DNA of 64,000 nt from Pararge aegeria (Eukaryota > Arthropoda > Insecta > Lepidoptera > Nymphalidae). Below the pieces are notes generated by a model. The model saw nothing but the letters and a program-made list of their open reading frames with translations. It did no database searches and was not told where the DNA came from. Location of the stretch: NCBI RefSeq assembly GCF_905163445.1, contig NC_053201.1, forward strand, positions 5,156,001-5,220,000, given 5' to 3'. Shown here piece after piece: positions 10,963 through 22,508 of this stretch. A program made the translations under genes and the position numbers. Position 1 is the first letter of the stretch. The number at the start of each line of letters is the position of its first letter.

Positions 10963-11160
10963 TATTGGACCTTGCTCACGATTACCGCCATGTGGAATGT
11001 TGAGTCGACCGTTATTGTTCCGATCGTCGTTTCAGTCAATGGTCTTCTCGCGAAAAGCTTCGACCAACATCTTAAGAAGCTTTCGCTTGGTTATTGGAAC
11101 AAGGGTCGGATACAGAAGGCAGTAGTCCTTGAAACGGCGCGTATTGTGAGGAGGTCACTC
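10963..11160 (+). pseudogene. LINE C-terminal domain remnant
   Basis: The frame gives VIVPIVVSVNGLLAKSF, then HLKKLSLG and QKAVVLETARIVRRSL, the post-reverse-transcriptase segment seen in R2-like/other non-LTR proteins (VPIV...LxK...QKAVIL.T..IVR+.L). 5' truncated and followed by a T-rich run. Confidence 0.6.
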
Positions 11161-12067
11161 CTTTTTTTTTTTTATAAATTTTTAATAGTGGTTTTATATT
11201 TTATTTTTAAGCATTGTTAAAAATTAAAAAAAAAAAATCATTAAGAATAAATGATAGAAAATAAAATTCTACTGTTAATAAGCACGGCTTCAGTACTTTA
11301 CCGGAAAAGTTTCGTCACCAAAAACGCTACGAATACTCAATTACTGCGTGCCATCTTTAGGTCCTTAACATCACTTTCCATCAGATAACATCACACAGAC
11401 ATCTAAAGATACTATTGAGCCGTATTTAGATATAGACATAACATTCAATTAACTGTCGGCCATTTGAGGAATTCACAAAGGAAAGTGAAGATAGCGTCTA
11501 GCATTGTATGCGCGAAAGGCAAAGCCTAGTGCAGTTCCACCGTATCCCGTTTTGACCCTGGGGTCAGCTTTCTACCAGCGTCAACCGACCACTATACAGT
11601 AATTAATTGCAGAGCCACCACAGACTAGACTCCGCAGACTACAAACATTTAATAACCCGCTAGTTTAACTTGTTACGGCCTAACTTTATAGGAGACTAAT
11701 GCCTGTTTTGACTAACTACGTAATGCCTAAGTAAGTAACGCTTAATATAAGGAGATCCCTAGTCATACATCAACCGTCCTGCAATAGTTATCACCTAAAA
11801 GTCAGTGAAATGTTTTTTTTCTAGAGACATCGCCAAATCCTTAGGCATTAAGGCTAGGATATAAGATCGATGCTTAGCAAGCAGCTCTAACTTTTATGAT
11901 CAATGTGCGTTTTTCTATTTTAATTTAAGCATTAAAATATCACTTGACAATGTTAGATGGTGATAACAAAAAGAATACCCGAGGCCTGATAATAAAAAAA
12001 AAAATATTTCAGGTCGGGTCAGATTAAATGAGATTTAAAACAAACGAAATAAAATCGAAATTTGATT
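11161..12067. other. No gene recognised
   Basis: AT-rich; at 11950-11990 a short piece (tagatggtgataacaaaaag, then acccgaggc) recalls the LINE tail at 19010-19045. Confidence 0.4.
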
Positions 12068-12284
12068 GACGGCCGATTGGCGCAGTGAGTAGCGACGCGC
12101 GGTGCAGTTGCAGTGATTTCAATTCCCACTACTGGAAAATGTTTGTGTGATGAACATTAATGTTTTGCTGTATGTATTATATATTATTCATAAAGATATT
12201 CAGCACTAATCTTAGTACCAATAACACAAGCTACGGTTACTTTGTAATATGTGTATTGTCGTAGTACATTTATTTATTTATTTT
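12068..12284 (+). mobile_element. SINE-A
   Basis: Perfect head gacggccgattggcgcagtg, degraded B box, body and gtattgtcgtagtac tail with TTTATT repeats. Small deletions within the body. Confidence 0.85.
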
Positions 12285-12806
12285 AATTTTTTTCTTTTCT
12301 CAAGTACGGAGAAAAAGTAGATAAGATACGCCTTATTTTTCCTCTCTTATTCAAGGTAGAACCTTCTTGACACGCAATTTGTAAACAAGGGGAAAGATCC
12401 AGAATCTTCTGTTTCTTTAATCTGTGACGGCTTCTACAAGAGTCTTTTTCGCTCAAACAGTTTAAATCCGGTCATCAATTCAATTATTGTTGCATGCCTA
12501 CATCCAACAGCTGTAGGAATGTTGCTATACATGGCGTTCTAATTGATATAACCGAATAAATAAATATACTACGACAATACACGCATCGCCATCTAGCCCC
12601 AAAGTAAGCATAGCTTGTGTTATGCTAACGGCGAAAGCCAACGCACTTAGACAGCATGGTCTAAACCCTTCTCATACTGAAAGGAGACCTGCCCTGTAAA
12701 GGGTTAGAAATGGGTTGGTGATGATGATGCAAAAGAGCAACTGCTGAGTTTCTTGCCGACTTCTTTTCGGTAGAATCTGCCTTCCGAACCGTTGGTAGAG
12801 TCACAA

Positions 12807-13013
12807 CTAGTGGCGTGCATAAGGGAATTGCACAGGGTATACAGATGATATAAAATAAAGAAAATCTAAAGTAAGAATTATAAATACTTAAGGGTAGGCT
12901 TTATATAACTCTTACAAAGCCTATCCTTAAGTTTTTTTATAACTTGTACCGGAGATTTTCTTCATTTTACATCATCTGCATACCCTGTACATACCCTCTA
13001 TGTACACCAATGG
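12807..13013. mobile_element. Long palindromic DNA element (related to copies at 4181 and 8353)
   Basis: The arms fold on each other: gggtatacagatgat..aaa near 12835 pairs with the complement of tttacatcatctgcataccc near 12968. The ends are decayed (CTAGTGGCGTGCAT / tgtacaccaatgg) and no target duplication is visible. Confidence 0.65.
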
Positions 13014-13316
13014 TGATGGCGTATGGGTATGTACGATTTATTTGATAATGATTTTGAATTTGAATTCGATGATTCTAGATTGCATCATTTGTCACCAGGT
13101 GAGGTTGTCATTTGTATATGGATAGCCGGTCCAGAGGTCAGTGCTGCTCTGATAATGAAAAAGGCTAGTCTTAAGGCTAAAATGTGTCCTGCATCTGCAA
13201 ACGTAGGTCTATCTTCGTGTCTTACTCATTTTTTCTGTCTTTCTGTTTCTAGTTTCCACATATCTCGTTCTCATTCCGAGAGGAGACCCGTGCCGTGTAG
13301 GGTGCCGATAAGGTAT

Positions 13317-13327
13317 TGATAATGATA

Positions 13328-13366
<39 letters not shown>

Positions 13367-13372
13367 GTGATG
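13317..13372. repeat. TGA/ATG trinucleotide microsatellite
   Basis: About 15 units of gat, grown from the (gatgat) end of a SINE-C copy. It yields a His-rich antisense frame that is not a gene. Confidence 0.9.
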
Positions 13373-13375
13373 ATC

Positions 13376-14494
13376 ACAATGATTATCTAGGACTGCATCA
13401 TCAGTTGCCATCACTTGTAGTGGAATTAAAAACGTAAGGTGGCAAAAGAAACCTAGGTGCATAAAACTCGAAGACAACTTACTGGTCATTTCTATAAATA
13501 TAGGTATCTTACATTTACATATAGTGGTAATAAAAACATACATCCGATAGAATCAAGAATATATGATGACGCATATAATAACATAGCTTGGATGAGTCTG
13601 TATTACCTAGTTAGTAGGTACTTTGACCTGAAACGAATTACAAGCATGAACCCTACGCCTTGTTTGCAAACCTTATTTAGTTATCGTAGGGCAACCATAG
13701 GCTAAATATTAATCAGAGATGTCCTGATGCAAGGCCGTTTTTGTTCATCCGTCAGAACGTCCGCTCCTCCACAAGTTTAAGGTTTATTAAATTGTATTTA
13801 GTTAGAACTTGTTGTTGTTGTCCGTGTCTATTACGGTTTTTTTTTTTAAATCTCCTTTGTTACTCTCCTTATTTTCAACAAATTTTATGTCAAAAATCAC
13901 GTTAATTGTTTGCTTAGTTAGGGCGCGAAGAAAGAACAAGCAATATACAAACAAACTCACTTTCGTACTTATAATATTAGTAAAGATAATCAGTAATCTA
14001 AAACTTTAGCAGGATGTATTTTTTATCTATTTACCAAAATTTCCATGAACCTTAATCTGGAGGATTATGTGCATGTTATTAAATGTCAAGTCATAGGTGA
14101 CGCGAAACCATAAGTTTTTCCCAAAAATTGCTCAATGCGGCTAAAGAAGTTTTCAGTTCAAACGGAAACGCAATAAAAAAATATGATGTCTAATTAAACC
14201 AGAATTAGGTAGATATATTTAATATCGACAAAAACTATCCACGATTTATATTCGTAATATAAGCAGTTCAAGGGGTTTATACTGTCCTGCGGCTTAAAAT
14301 TTCGAGATGGTCGCCCTAAGTAAGTTTATGCATAAAATGCAAATAAATTGCTTTTTGCTGGCGAACATCCTACTTTCAAGAAGTTATTTATACTAAAATA
14401 ATTTCACAATATTTTATACATTTATATTGTAAGCGTTGCTAATCGCTTTGACTAGAAACCTGTATAACTGACCCTAAGGCATATCAGAACAGAG
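13376..14494. other. No gene recognised
   Basis: AT-rich. A block at 13940-13985 (acaaacaaactcactttcgt, then acttataatattagtaaag) looks like the 3' end of a short interspersed element. Frames at 13457-13705 and 13809-14009 have no signature. Confidence 0.4.
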
Positions 14495-14649
14495 TCAGGG
14501 CTTCATCGGGTCCGGGCCACTGGAATCGCGAACTTTGCCAGGGGCAATATTATTGATAAATTTCTGCATACTGTCAATAATATTTCCTATGTGCGGGGGC
14601 GTATTCAAGTATTGTTGTGTATAGGTGTGTATATACCTTCTTTTTGTCA

Positions 14650-14806
14650 GTGAATTCAAAAATGTTTTATTCATGTAGACCTTATCACAGGCACTTATGA
14701 CGCATTCATACATTTAACATGTAACACTAATGTTAGTGATGGTGATAACTGCATTCGTTAAATGAAAGCTAAAGCTAGGAGGGTTCCAAACGCGCCCTGG
14801 TCTATG
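14650..14806 (-). mobile_element. LINE 3' tail
   Basis: Minus-strand copy of the tail at 3141-3300: cctggtctatgg / gttccaaacgcgccctgg, ttagtgatggtgataac and the attcaaaaatgttttattc end are all present on the + strand. Confidence 0.75.
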
Positions 14807-14988
14807 GAGAGCTCGTCCGGAGAAGTTCTATCGCCACGCATATTTCTGTCGCAGCATTGCTACTGGTGTAATCGCCTCAGGTTGATGGACCCAGTGCTCA
14901 TTGCTCACTACGTATCTTATTTTCTGTCTTTCCGTTTCCAGCTTCTGCAGATCAATTAAGGTATGAAGGTAGAGCTCTTTTAAAAAAT

Positions 14989-15257
14989 TAATAAATATAT
15001 AAATACGAGTATACTACGAAAATACACCTATCTCCGCCATCTAGGCCCCAAGTAAGCGTAGCTTGTGTTATGGGTTTTAAGATAGCTGATGAATATTTTT
15101 ATGAATATAATACACATAAATACTTATAATATACAGATAAACACACTGAAAAACATTCATGTTCATCCCACAAACATTTTCCAGGTGTGGGAATCGAACC
15201 CACGGCCTTAGATGCAGAAAGCTGGGTCGCTGCTCACTGCGCAAACCGGCTGTCAAA
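14989..15257 (-). mobile_element. SINE-A, near full length
   Basis: Tail (tactacgaaaatacacc), ctagatggcg core, body, B box (gggaatcgaacccacggcc) and head (cactgcgcaaaccggctgtcaaa in part) are all present. Confidence 0.85.
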
Positions 15258-15889
15258 TCTCTCTTTCGTTCTGTCTTGAGTACAACTCTGAAAATCAACG
15301 CAAGCAAAATGCCACAGTTTCCTTTTTCATTACCACGGCAATGCTTTAAGTTTATTGGTCTCCTTAGAAGTTTTACGTTGATTTTCTCTTTGATGCTTGT
15401 ACCTTTTTTTTTTAAGTAGATACACACGGAGTTACTTATTACGCATTGATTGTGATCTAACCTCCTTTACTAACACTTCAGGTAAGATTAATAAGGTCTA
15501 TTAAGATTCGTATCATCCAAATTGCTGTCCCGCACCGTGTTAATAGTTGTTTGTTTTCAAGTTTCGCAGATTTATCTAAAATGTCGCTCTTCTTTACAAA
15601 AAAGATTCAACAATAGTATACCAACATTATATACTTTATTTTCTGTTATTAGTGGTGTAAATGCAAAGATGTTACGTCATATAATAACTTTATGCTTACA
15701 GCCAAATGCTGTTCATATAAGGCGGTTACATTGAATAAATTGAAATAACTCGGGCCGGTAAGCAGTTGCGTAACGGAATTCTTGAACCAATATGCATCTG
15801 AAATAGTTTCAGAGCTGGTGAACTATCATAGCATTTATATGATTACGTAAAAATTGTCTAAAATAATACACTAAAGTATTGGTAACAAT
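15258..15889. other. No gene recognised
   Basis: Frames at 15159-15419 and 15522-15734 overlap SINE sequence or lack any signature. Confidence 0.4.
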
Positions 15890-16150
15890 AACAGTACATA
15901 TTTGAAATGTTCATAAAAGAAATTCTATATTTATAAAAAAATTTGACTGCATTAATTTAAACAATAGAAGTAAGAATAAACTTCTAGTGCAATATACTAC
16001 ATAAAATTCACAATTCGTTTAAAGGAAATTGCATACAATTCTACAATAATCTAATGTAATGTACGCATCAAAAGTGCCACCTATGGGCCTACTTGAATAA
16101 AGATATTTTTGACTATGACTGACTTTGAACTTATATATTCTCGGATTTTT
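15890..16150 (+). repeat. LINE-derived deletion element, copy 1
   Basis: Closely matches 18164-18430. Starts aacagtacatatttgaaa, holds a broken LINE C-terminal remnant joined straight to the tail (acgcatcaaaagtg.cacc, gaataaagatatttttgac) and ends cggattttt. The middle of the normal LINE tail is missing in both copies at the same place. Confidence 0.75.
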
Positions 16151-17147
16151 GTTGCTGTTACTTTTCACGATATCTTTATCTAAGCACAATATTTTAACTC
16201 TGTCCACTTTACTAAAGTTAAGACTGGAAGAAGAAATACCTCTAGGCATTTCGTTTCGCTGATTTACATGTTTATTTTTATGATATTGTGCGTTCAAACT
16301 TCAAAATAAACATAATTCATTTAATTTCAAGTCGGCCTACTTTAAAAGCAATTTTGAAACGTCAAAAGAAACAATACAGAAATCGTTCACCAGCTCTCGG
16401 ACGTCAAAAACAGGGCTCCCTTGTGTTTGAATAGATAACTTAGCTGATTAAGTTTATGAGCAATGCTCAAGTATTTTTGAATGTTTATCCGCACACTTAA
16501 CAGTAGATAATGTAAATATATATGTTGACCTGTCAAAAGAGCACGGTTTTTAGCGTCGGGTCATGCATGGCTTACCTAAAACCTGTTTGAGAAGGCAAGT
16601 AAACATCTTCAATGAATTCAGACGGCGATCGCTCTGCGTATGCTAATAGAATTTAAATAAACTAGTGTTTCGCCCTGAACTAAGACTTTTACAAACAAAG
16701 TTGTAGGTATTCTTGAGCAACCGATAAAGTATTTGTCAGATATCCGAAATTCCTTACTAATATTATAAATGTGAAAGTGTGTGTTGTTTGTATGTTCTAA
16801 CTAAGCAACCGATAAACTTGGATTTTGGCAAAGAGTTAGGTTGAAAGGACGCAAAAATATCACTAAAACCAGCTAACTTGGCGGCCTCCAAATCGTCAAT
16901 ATTTTTTTTTAAATAAAAATAAATATGTGTTTGTGGAAAGGAATTCCAAACGAGACCTCTTACGGCTCCTAAAGAAGCATTTGACATCTAGTGAAACATA
17001 TCTCTTTTTAGTTTCATTACGTTCATTGAGGTGGACAACAGACAATTTTAGCCCATCGCGTCTTTCCAACTATTTTGGACCCATCCTGGAAATGGAATCG
17101 AGGACCTACCACTAGACCTACAACCACACGAGACCGTTGGCACTACA
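16151..17147. other. No gene recognised; old repeat piece near 16755
   Basis: ttactaatattataaatgtgaaagtgtg at 16753-16780 is the 3' end of a common short interspersed element, minus strand. The frame at 16763-16987 (minus) is derived from it. Confidence 0.4.
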
Positions 17148-17183
17148 AACAGATATATATATATGTATATATATATATATACA
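17148..17183. repeat. AT dinucleotide microsatellite
   Basis: Alternating ta/at with a gtat interruption. Confidence 0.85.
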
Positions 17184-17678
17184 TACAAAAATCATATTAT
17201 ATCAGTACTTATAAGATCTGGGTGCAGGTTGTAAATACCAGGAACACAGAAGGTCGAAGATTTGCGATTAATAAAACAAGCAATTCTTATACGTTCCATT
17301 ACAACACAAGTATTTTTTATTTATTTAATATCATAATCATTGTTTCCTTGAGACGGAAATAATAAACTCCGTGACCTGCACATTAACACGTAATTCTCAG
17401 GATCATCTTGATATCGTTAATAACAAAACAAGTCATACAATTGTATCTAAGAGTAATCATTGCTGGCCTTCAGATGAATAAAACATCTCGCGAGGATTCT
17501 AATCACAGAATAGTCTAAAGTATTAGTACTAATGAGAGGTGTAATTGTCTGGTGTTATTGTTGTCTTCCTATTCTAGGATTTTCCTAGACACTTAACTAG
17601 ATAGTGTAATACCGGATATCCTTCTGATAATATCTGTTGGACTGGTAAATATACACGATCATGTTATAATTCATATTT
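17184..17678. other. No gene recognised
   Basis: Nothing matched on either strand. Confidence 0.4.
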
Positions 17679-17866
17679 TACTAGTTGTCCCGGCGATCTT
17701 CGTACCGCGGATAATAATTTTTTTGATGAATGTTATATTTTAATACTTATTATCCTATTCCGGTCTAAGAGGAATCCAAAAAATCAAATATCATAAAAAT
17801 TCCGTTCTTGAGTTATAAATGGTGTAACTAACACAACTTTCTTTTATATTTATAGATTCATACTTA
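17679..17866 (+). mobile_element. Degenerate interspersed element (actagttgtcccgg type)
   Basis: Starts actagttgtcccggcgat, then cttcgtaccgcgg, and ends near cttttatatttatagat. Related to the start at 5250. Class not assigned. Confidence 0.4.
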
Positions 17867-18163
17867 TCTCTGTAAAAAAAATAAAAAAATTGTAGAGTAT
17901 TAGATAGAAGTAGGCGTTACTTTGCGGAAATTCATAATATATTATGAAAATTAAGCTTAATTTGCTATACTCCGCGAAAAGCAGGAGAATCTGTATGGTG
18001 TAATTTATAATTTCTTCAATCCTTATACTCCACACCAAACAGATCTTCAGCAATGTACCCTCTACGCACGTTTCGATCCGAAACCGAAGAATCCTCAGGA
18101 GATGCTGACTTTACAATGAATAATTGTTAAGTTTTCTTAACAATTATAAGAAAAAAAAAGCAA

Positions 18164-18430
18164 GAACAGTACATATTTGAAAATTTTATGTATGTTCATA
18201 AAAACATTTCTAAATTAAAAAAAAAATTGACGACAATAATTTAAACATTAGAAGTAAGAATAAACTTACAGTGCAATATACTAGGTTACATAAAATTCAT
18301 AATTCGTTGAAAGGAAATTGCATACAATTCTACAATAAACTAATGTAATGTACGCATCAAAAGTGTCACCTATGGGCTTTTTTGAATAAAGATATTTTTG
18401 ACTTTGAACTTATATATTCCCGGATTTTTT
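18164..18430 (+). repeat. LINE-derived deletion element, copy 2
   Basis: Partner of 15890-16150; shares the same internal junction and the same flanking cggattttt end. Confidence 0.75.
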
Positions 18431-18580
18431 ATAGAGTATTTTTTTTTACAGAGTTTTATTATAGAGTATAAAATAAACAGGTGTAGTGTCTTTATCTATT
18501 AATTAGATATAGATATAGTCTCACGTACACAAGCAGAGGGGGTAGCTGTCAATCGGGTAGTCTTGTGACGGACAAGGTAC

Positions 18581-18718
18581 CTACTGACTGGACGTAACTG
18601 TGTAGTAATGAGCCAGTGGATTGTAAGTGCTACCGGCCGTGTACCGGCCTTTACAGAAGGACAAACAGCATTTTGTGTCAGGGCAGTAAACATTCCAGTC
18701 GTAGTTGAAGGAATCCAT
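18581..18718 (-). CDS. Unrecognised small Cys-containing open frame (45 codons), possible retrocopy
   Basis: ATG at 18718 (minus) to TAG at 18581-18583. It begins MDSFNYDWNVYCPDTKCC and contains CPDTKCCLSFCKGRYTAG, four cysteines in ten residues. The segment is markedly less AT-rich than its flanks. About 120 bp after the stop on the same strand is AATAAA (18455-18460), then a run of nine A (18439-18447), the layout of a reverse-transcribed mRNA. A second frame in another phase (18499-18732 minus) is also open across it, so the true frame is uncertain. No family recognised. It could equally be part of a transposon. Confidence 0.22.
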   Translation of the reverse strand: MDSFNYDWNVYCPDTKCCLSFCKGRYTAGSTYNPLAHYYTVTSSQ

Positions 18719-18779
18719 AAAAAATATAACAAAATTTAAAAAGAAAATGGACTGTAACTTGCAAAAATACGAGTAACTC

Positions 18780-19215
18780 GTGCAGTTTACTAGGCTACAC
18801 AAAATTGCAAATTCATTCAAGGGCAATTTTATATTATATTATAATAAATTACCAAATGAAATCTTTGAGATGTCTCTCAATAAATTCAAAGTTTATATAA
18901 AACGTAAGCTTACAGAAAAATCCTATTATAATATTAAGGATTAGATAAACGATAAAATAGCTTGGGTGTGAATTGCTCTAGCTTCATAGCTTAATATAAA
19001 TAAACTGTGAGATGGTGGTAACAAAAAACAAATTACCCGGCTAAGTTTGTTGTGGGCTCTTCTTAGACCAGGGCGCGCTTGGAACCCTCGTAGCTTTAGG
19101 TTTAAGTTGGCGAACAAAGTTATCACCATCCCCTTACAATTATGTAAACATGTATTAAAGCTTCATAAGTGCCTGTGATAGGCCTACATGAATAAAGAAA
19201 TTTTGAATTTGAATT
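18780..19215 (+). mobile_element. LINE 3' end with intact C-terminal codons
   Basis: The frame from 18780 to TAG at 18942-18944 reads VQFTRLHKIANSFKGNF ... NKLPNEIFEMSLNKF ... KSYYNIKD, the usual end of a non-LTR ORF2 protein. The 3' UTR follows with cttcttagaccaggg, accctcgtagctttagg, gtgcctgtgataggcc and a gaatttgaatttg end. 5' truncated, as is typical for target-primed insertion. Reference copy for the LINE-1 family in this window. Confidence 0.75.
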
Positions 19216-19734
19216 TGTACATTCAACACTGTATGTAATTAAAGCTTTCAGCTTTTATATTGTAAATTATATTTAAATGGGAATAAAGAGATAAAAGCAA
19301 TTTACAAAAAGAATATAGAAAATAAAAGAAACGATAGTTCAAAAAATGGTTTTAATCTAAGTATAGCCAAAACCTTGTACCCTTTGCACGAAAATTGCGA
19401 GAAGGATGGAGTATAAAATTTCCCACACTTATAGTTTTATATAGAGAAGGAGTGCAGAATGCTCATTTTTTTTTTTATAATGTAAAAAAAATTAATTAAA
19501 TAAAAAAAAAACACATTATTTACACTAGCATGTATTTGACATACATACACGCATATATATACTATTTTTAATTATTTTTTGGATAATAATTTGTTTGACA
19601 AAAACAGGAAAATTGACAGCCGTGATGAAATCTGTGATCAAAGAAGTATAGTCTCTAATCTATAATTAATTAAGGTCCACAAGGTGACCACTAGTTTAAA
19701 TAAAAACAATTTATTTCTTCGATTGTTGTTTATA

Positions 19735-19945
19735 ATTTCGCAAAAACTTCCGGCTAAGTTGTTTGTGGGCTTTTTCTTCAGGCCACGTTTGGAACCCTCG
19801 TAGCTTTAGTTCTAAGTTCACGAAAGAAGTTGTCGCCATCTTCTCACTACTATTTACATATTTTGTATGTACTCGTACTTACCGCATCAAAAGTGCCATC
19901 TATATGAATATTTAAATAATGTAATATTTGACTTGACTTGACTTG
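19735..19945 (+). mobile_element. LINE 3' tail
   Basis: cggctaagttg, ggaaccctcgtagctttag, ttgtcgccatctt and a gacttgacttgacttg end; diverged member of the same family. Confidence 0.65.
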
Positions 19946-20094
19946 AAAACAGTATCTGATCAAAGCGATTCCACCTAGCTATTTCAATTATGATTCTAAA
20001 CCAGCCGATTATATCATGAACGGCCCTTTAAAAGAAGTTTAGAGACATAAAAAGTACAAATATATTATATAAAATAAAGGTATGCTTAAAAATA

Positions 20095-20315
20095 ATGAAT
20101 ATACTACGAAAATACATACATCGACATCTAGCCCCAAAGTAAGCGTAGCTTGTGTTATGGGTACTAAGATGACTGGTGAATATTTTTATGAATAATATAC
20201 ATAAATACTTATAATACACATATAAACACCCAGACACTGAAAAACATTCGTGGGAATCGAACCCACGGCCTCAGAAAGCAGGGTCGCTGCCCACTGCGCC
20301 AATCGGCCGTCAAAA
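20095..20315 (-). mobile_element. SINE-A, near full length
   Basis: All blocks present except about 35 bp between body and B box (cattcgtgggaatcgaacc junction). Head cgccaatcggccgtcaaa on + is intact. Confidence 0.88.
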
Positions 20316-20807
20316 GTTTAAGTTAGTAAAGTATGCCTTTACACCATGTAGGTGGAATGCAAATACGAAATAAGAGAAAAGCGCAATTAACAAAATAAAA
20401 TGAATAGAATATAAAACAAACAGAAGGTCACTCTGTATTGTGTGTCAGGGCAGTGAGCATCGCGGGCGTGGTGGTGGGTGGGGCTCTTTGTTTCATCAGC
20501 ATTGTTCACGCGAAAACCTGACCTCGTTAAATGAATTAACTGTCTGGAAAAAGAAAATTGAGTTGGTCGGTGGTAGTTGGCTGTTTTATGTGCATTCGAA
20601 TTACGAATGGCTAAGTGGCTGCTACTTTACTTCCGAGTAGTAAAGACTTTTTTTTTTAATATTTTAATTAGCGCTTGGCTATAAATCTGCAAACATATCT
20701 AATGATGCAGCCGAACGTGCTGGCCACGGGACGCACGACGCGACCAGCAATGCGGTTAGCTACTAAAACAAAAATATGGAAATATACCAAACATCGGAGA
20801 AGCTACA
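20316..20807. other. No gene recognised
   Basis: The segment 20430-20640 is less AT-rich and carries an open frame ending WKKKIELVGGSWLFYV...YFTSE; it lacks splice sites and family signature, so it is not called. Confidence 0.4.
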
Positions 20808-21020
20808 GTGTAGCTTCGGCCGTGGCTAGATATAACCCTACTGACAAAGATGTGCCGCTTAGTGATTTAGCGTTTCGATCAACGTCGCGTTGAAACCGAT
20901 TAGGGATTATGGGCTGAATATAACTGACATACCCCTAACAAGTTAGCCCGTTGCCATCTTAGACTGCATCATCACTTGCAAGCAGGTAAGGTTGCAGTCA
21001 AGGGCTAACCTGTAGAGGAA
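20808..21020 (+). mobile_element. SINE-B
   Basis: ggccgtggctag, cctactgacaaagatgtgcc, aacaagttagcccg, gcatcatcacttgc and gcagtcaagggctaacctg in order. Confidence 0.75.
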
Positions 21021-22282
21021 TTTAAAAGAATATGCCACGCGGCAGCGGCGCGGCTACCTTAACCTTCATATCGCAACAAAATTCGTGCAACGCGATTTGT
21101 CCCGTGGCAAGCACGTAAAGTGAAGTGTGCTTGACTTAAAGAGATCTATTTACTCTTGATTTGGAGTTCATATCCACCTATAAATATTATATTATATGTA
21201 TATATTTTATATTTGTATTCTTGTATGTCTTTTTATTTTCGAATATATATGTATATATAATTGCACTATCCCGCTCTCTTGCAGCTTTTCCTTCTGCCAC
21301 AGGTTGCCTGTAAGAGATTTCTTGCAGCGATAAGGCCGCCATTGCGTGCCTACAATTCTTCTTGTTTTGTTTATTCTTTATTTTATGTATGTTTTGATGT
21401 TTGTGTGTAATAAATTATTTCTTCTTCTTATAATTTATACATATTATAATTTATAGGTGGATCGGAAATCAGGGACAGAAAAACGTCCCAGAGTTTTGCG
21501 GTGCGTATTAAAAAAAAGCAAGCAAAGCTGTTTGTACGAGTCGAGGTAAAAGGTTAAAGAGAGAATTAGATCAAATAGTTCCCGAGGACGCTCTCCAAAA
21601 TAAATCTCATAGAGTACCGATTAACAAGAAAGCTTTTGATGATGCTGAAACTACAGAACTTCTAATATTGACGATTCGTTATAAAACTTTTAATATTGAT
21701 GACGATGAATATATTTTTTAACATTAACTATCAACTTTAGAACTTTTATTATTGTCGATGAAGCTAAAAAACTTATAATATTGACGATACAACTATTCTT
21801 TAGTTGTATCGTCAATATTACTTTTTATAATGTCGATGCAGCAACAGAACTCACAAACAATTGCGTGATTTTACAACCGCCGTACAACGTTTATTAGTAA
21901 GGGCGTCAGAGACTACTAGGGCGACTGTAGGATGTTTTTACTATGGCGAAATTATAGCATAACGTTTATTTGGTGTATTGCAGTTTGTCAATAGGTTGAT
22001 AAATCCAATATGGCGTATATCCCAAGTTCATTCTTACTTTATAATGACACGCAACTTTCATAAAACGTTCCATCTCTAAAGTCAAGGCCAAACCGTGGCG
22101 TCAAACCCTCTTCCGGAGCGACGTTCAAGTTTGTGCGAGCGACCAATCTTATGATCTGACTCTCGCTTAAACGTCGGCTGGTCCACGCGCTCGCAGACGC
22201 AAAGTAAGACGCTGCGTTTGATAGAATGGTGTGGCATTACTTTAACATCGTCTGCTTACAATCTCACAAAATGCCTTCCTTA
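21021..22282. other. Mixed intergenic stretch: LINE tail, hairpin repeats, no gene
   Basis: Holds a LINE tail at about 21285-21425 (gcagcgataaggccgcc ... taataaattatttcttc), the hairpin 21777-21819, and otherwise nothing recognised. Confidence 0.45.
21777..21819. repeat. Perfect 19-bp inverted repeat, 5-nt loop
   Basis: aatattgacgatacaacta (21777-21795) pairs with tagttgtatcgtcaatatt (21801-21819). Degenerate copies of tattg(a/t)cgat lie nearby at about 21667, 21690 and 21751. Confidence 0.85.
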
Positions 22283-22508
22283 ATTTATAATTTCTGAATT
22301 TTCTCTAATCCGGTCTGGTGCAATGCTTCGGCCATTTACCGAAAAAGACGTGCCGCTAAGCGATTTAGTGTACCGTTGCGATGTCGCGTAGGAACTGATA
22401 AGGAGAATGACTACCATACTCCCTAACAGTTTAGCCCGCTACCATCTTAGACTGCATCATCACCTACCACCAGGTGAGATTGCAGTCAAGGACAAACTTG
22501 TAGTGGAA
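22283..22508 (+). mobile_element. SINE-B, most complete plus-strand copy
   Basis: Runs from tataatttctgaatt through ccggtctggtg, gacgtgccgctaagcgattt, ctccctaacagtttagcccg and gcatcatcacctaccacc to attgcagtcaagg with an A-rich end. Confidence 0.75.

Larger units (their letters stand above)
12555..13375. mobile_element. Nested cluster: SINE-A, SINE-C, LINE tail, palindromic element, SINE-C, microsatellite
   Basis: In order: SINE-A 3' end, minus (12555-12624); SINE-C 3' part, plus (12636-12730, ending tgatgatgatg); LINE tail piece (12735-12806); palindromic element (12807-13013); SINE-C 3' part (13263-13320); and a TGA/ATG microsatellite (13317-13372). None is complete. Confidence 0.6.

Noticed and set aside
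13271..13543. Frame with a long poly-histidine run
   Set aside because: The histidines are the antisense reading of the TGA/ATG microsatellite.
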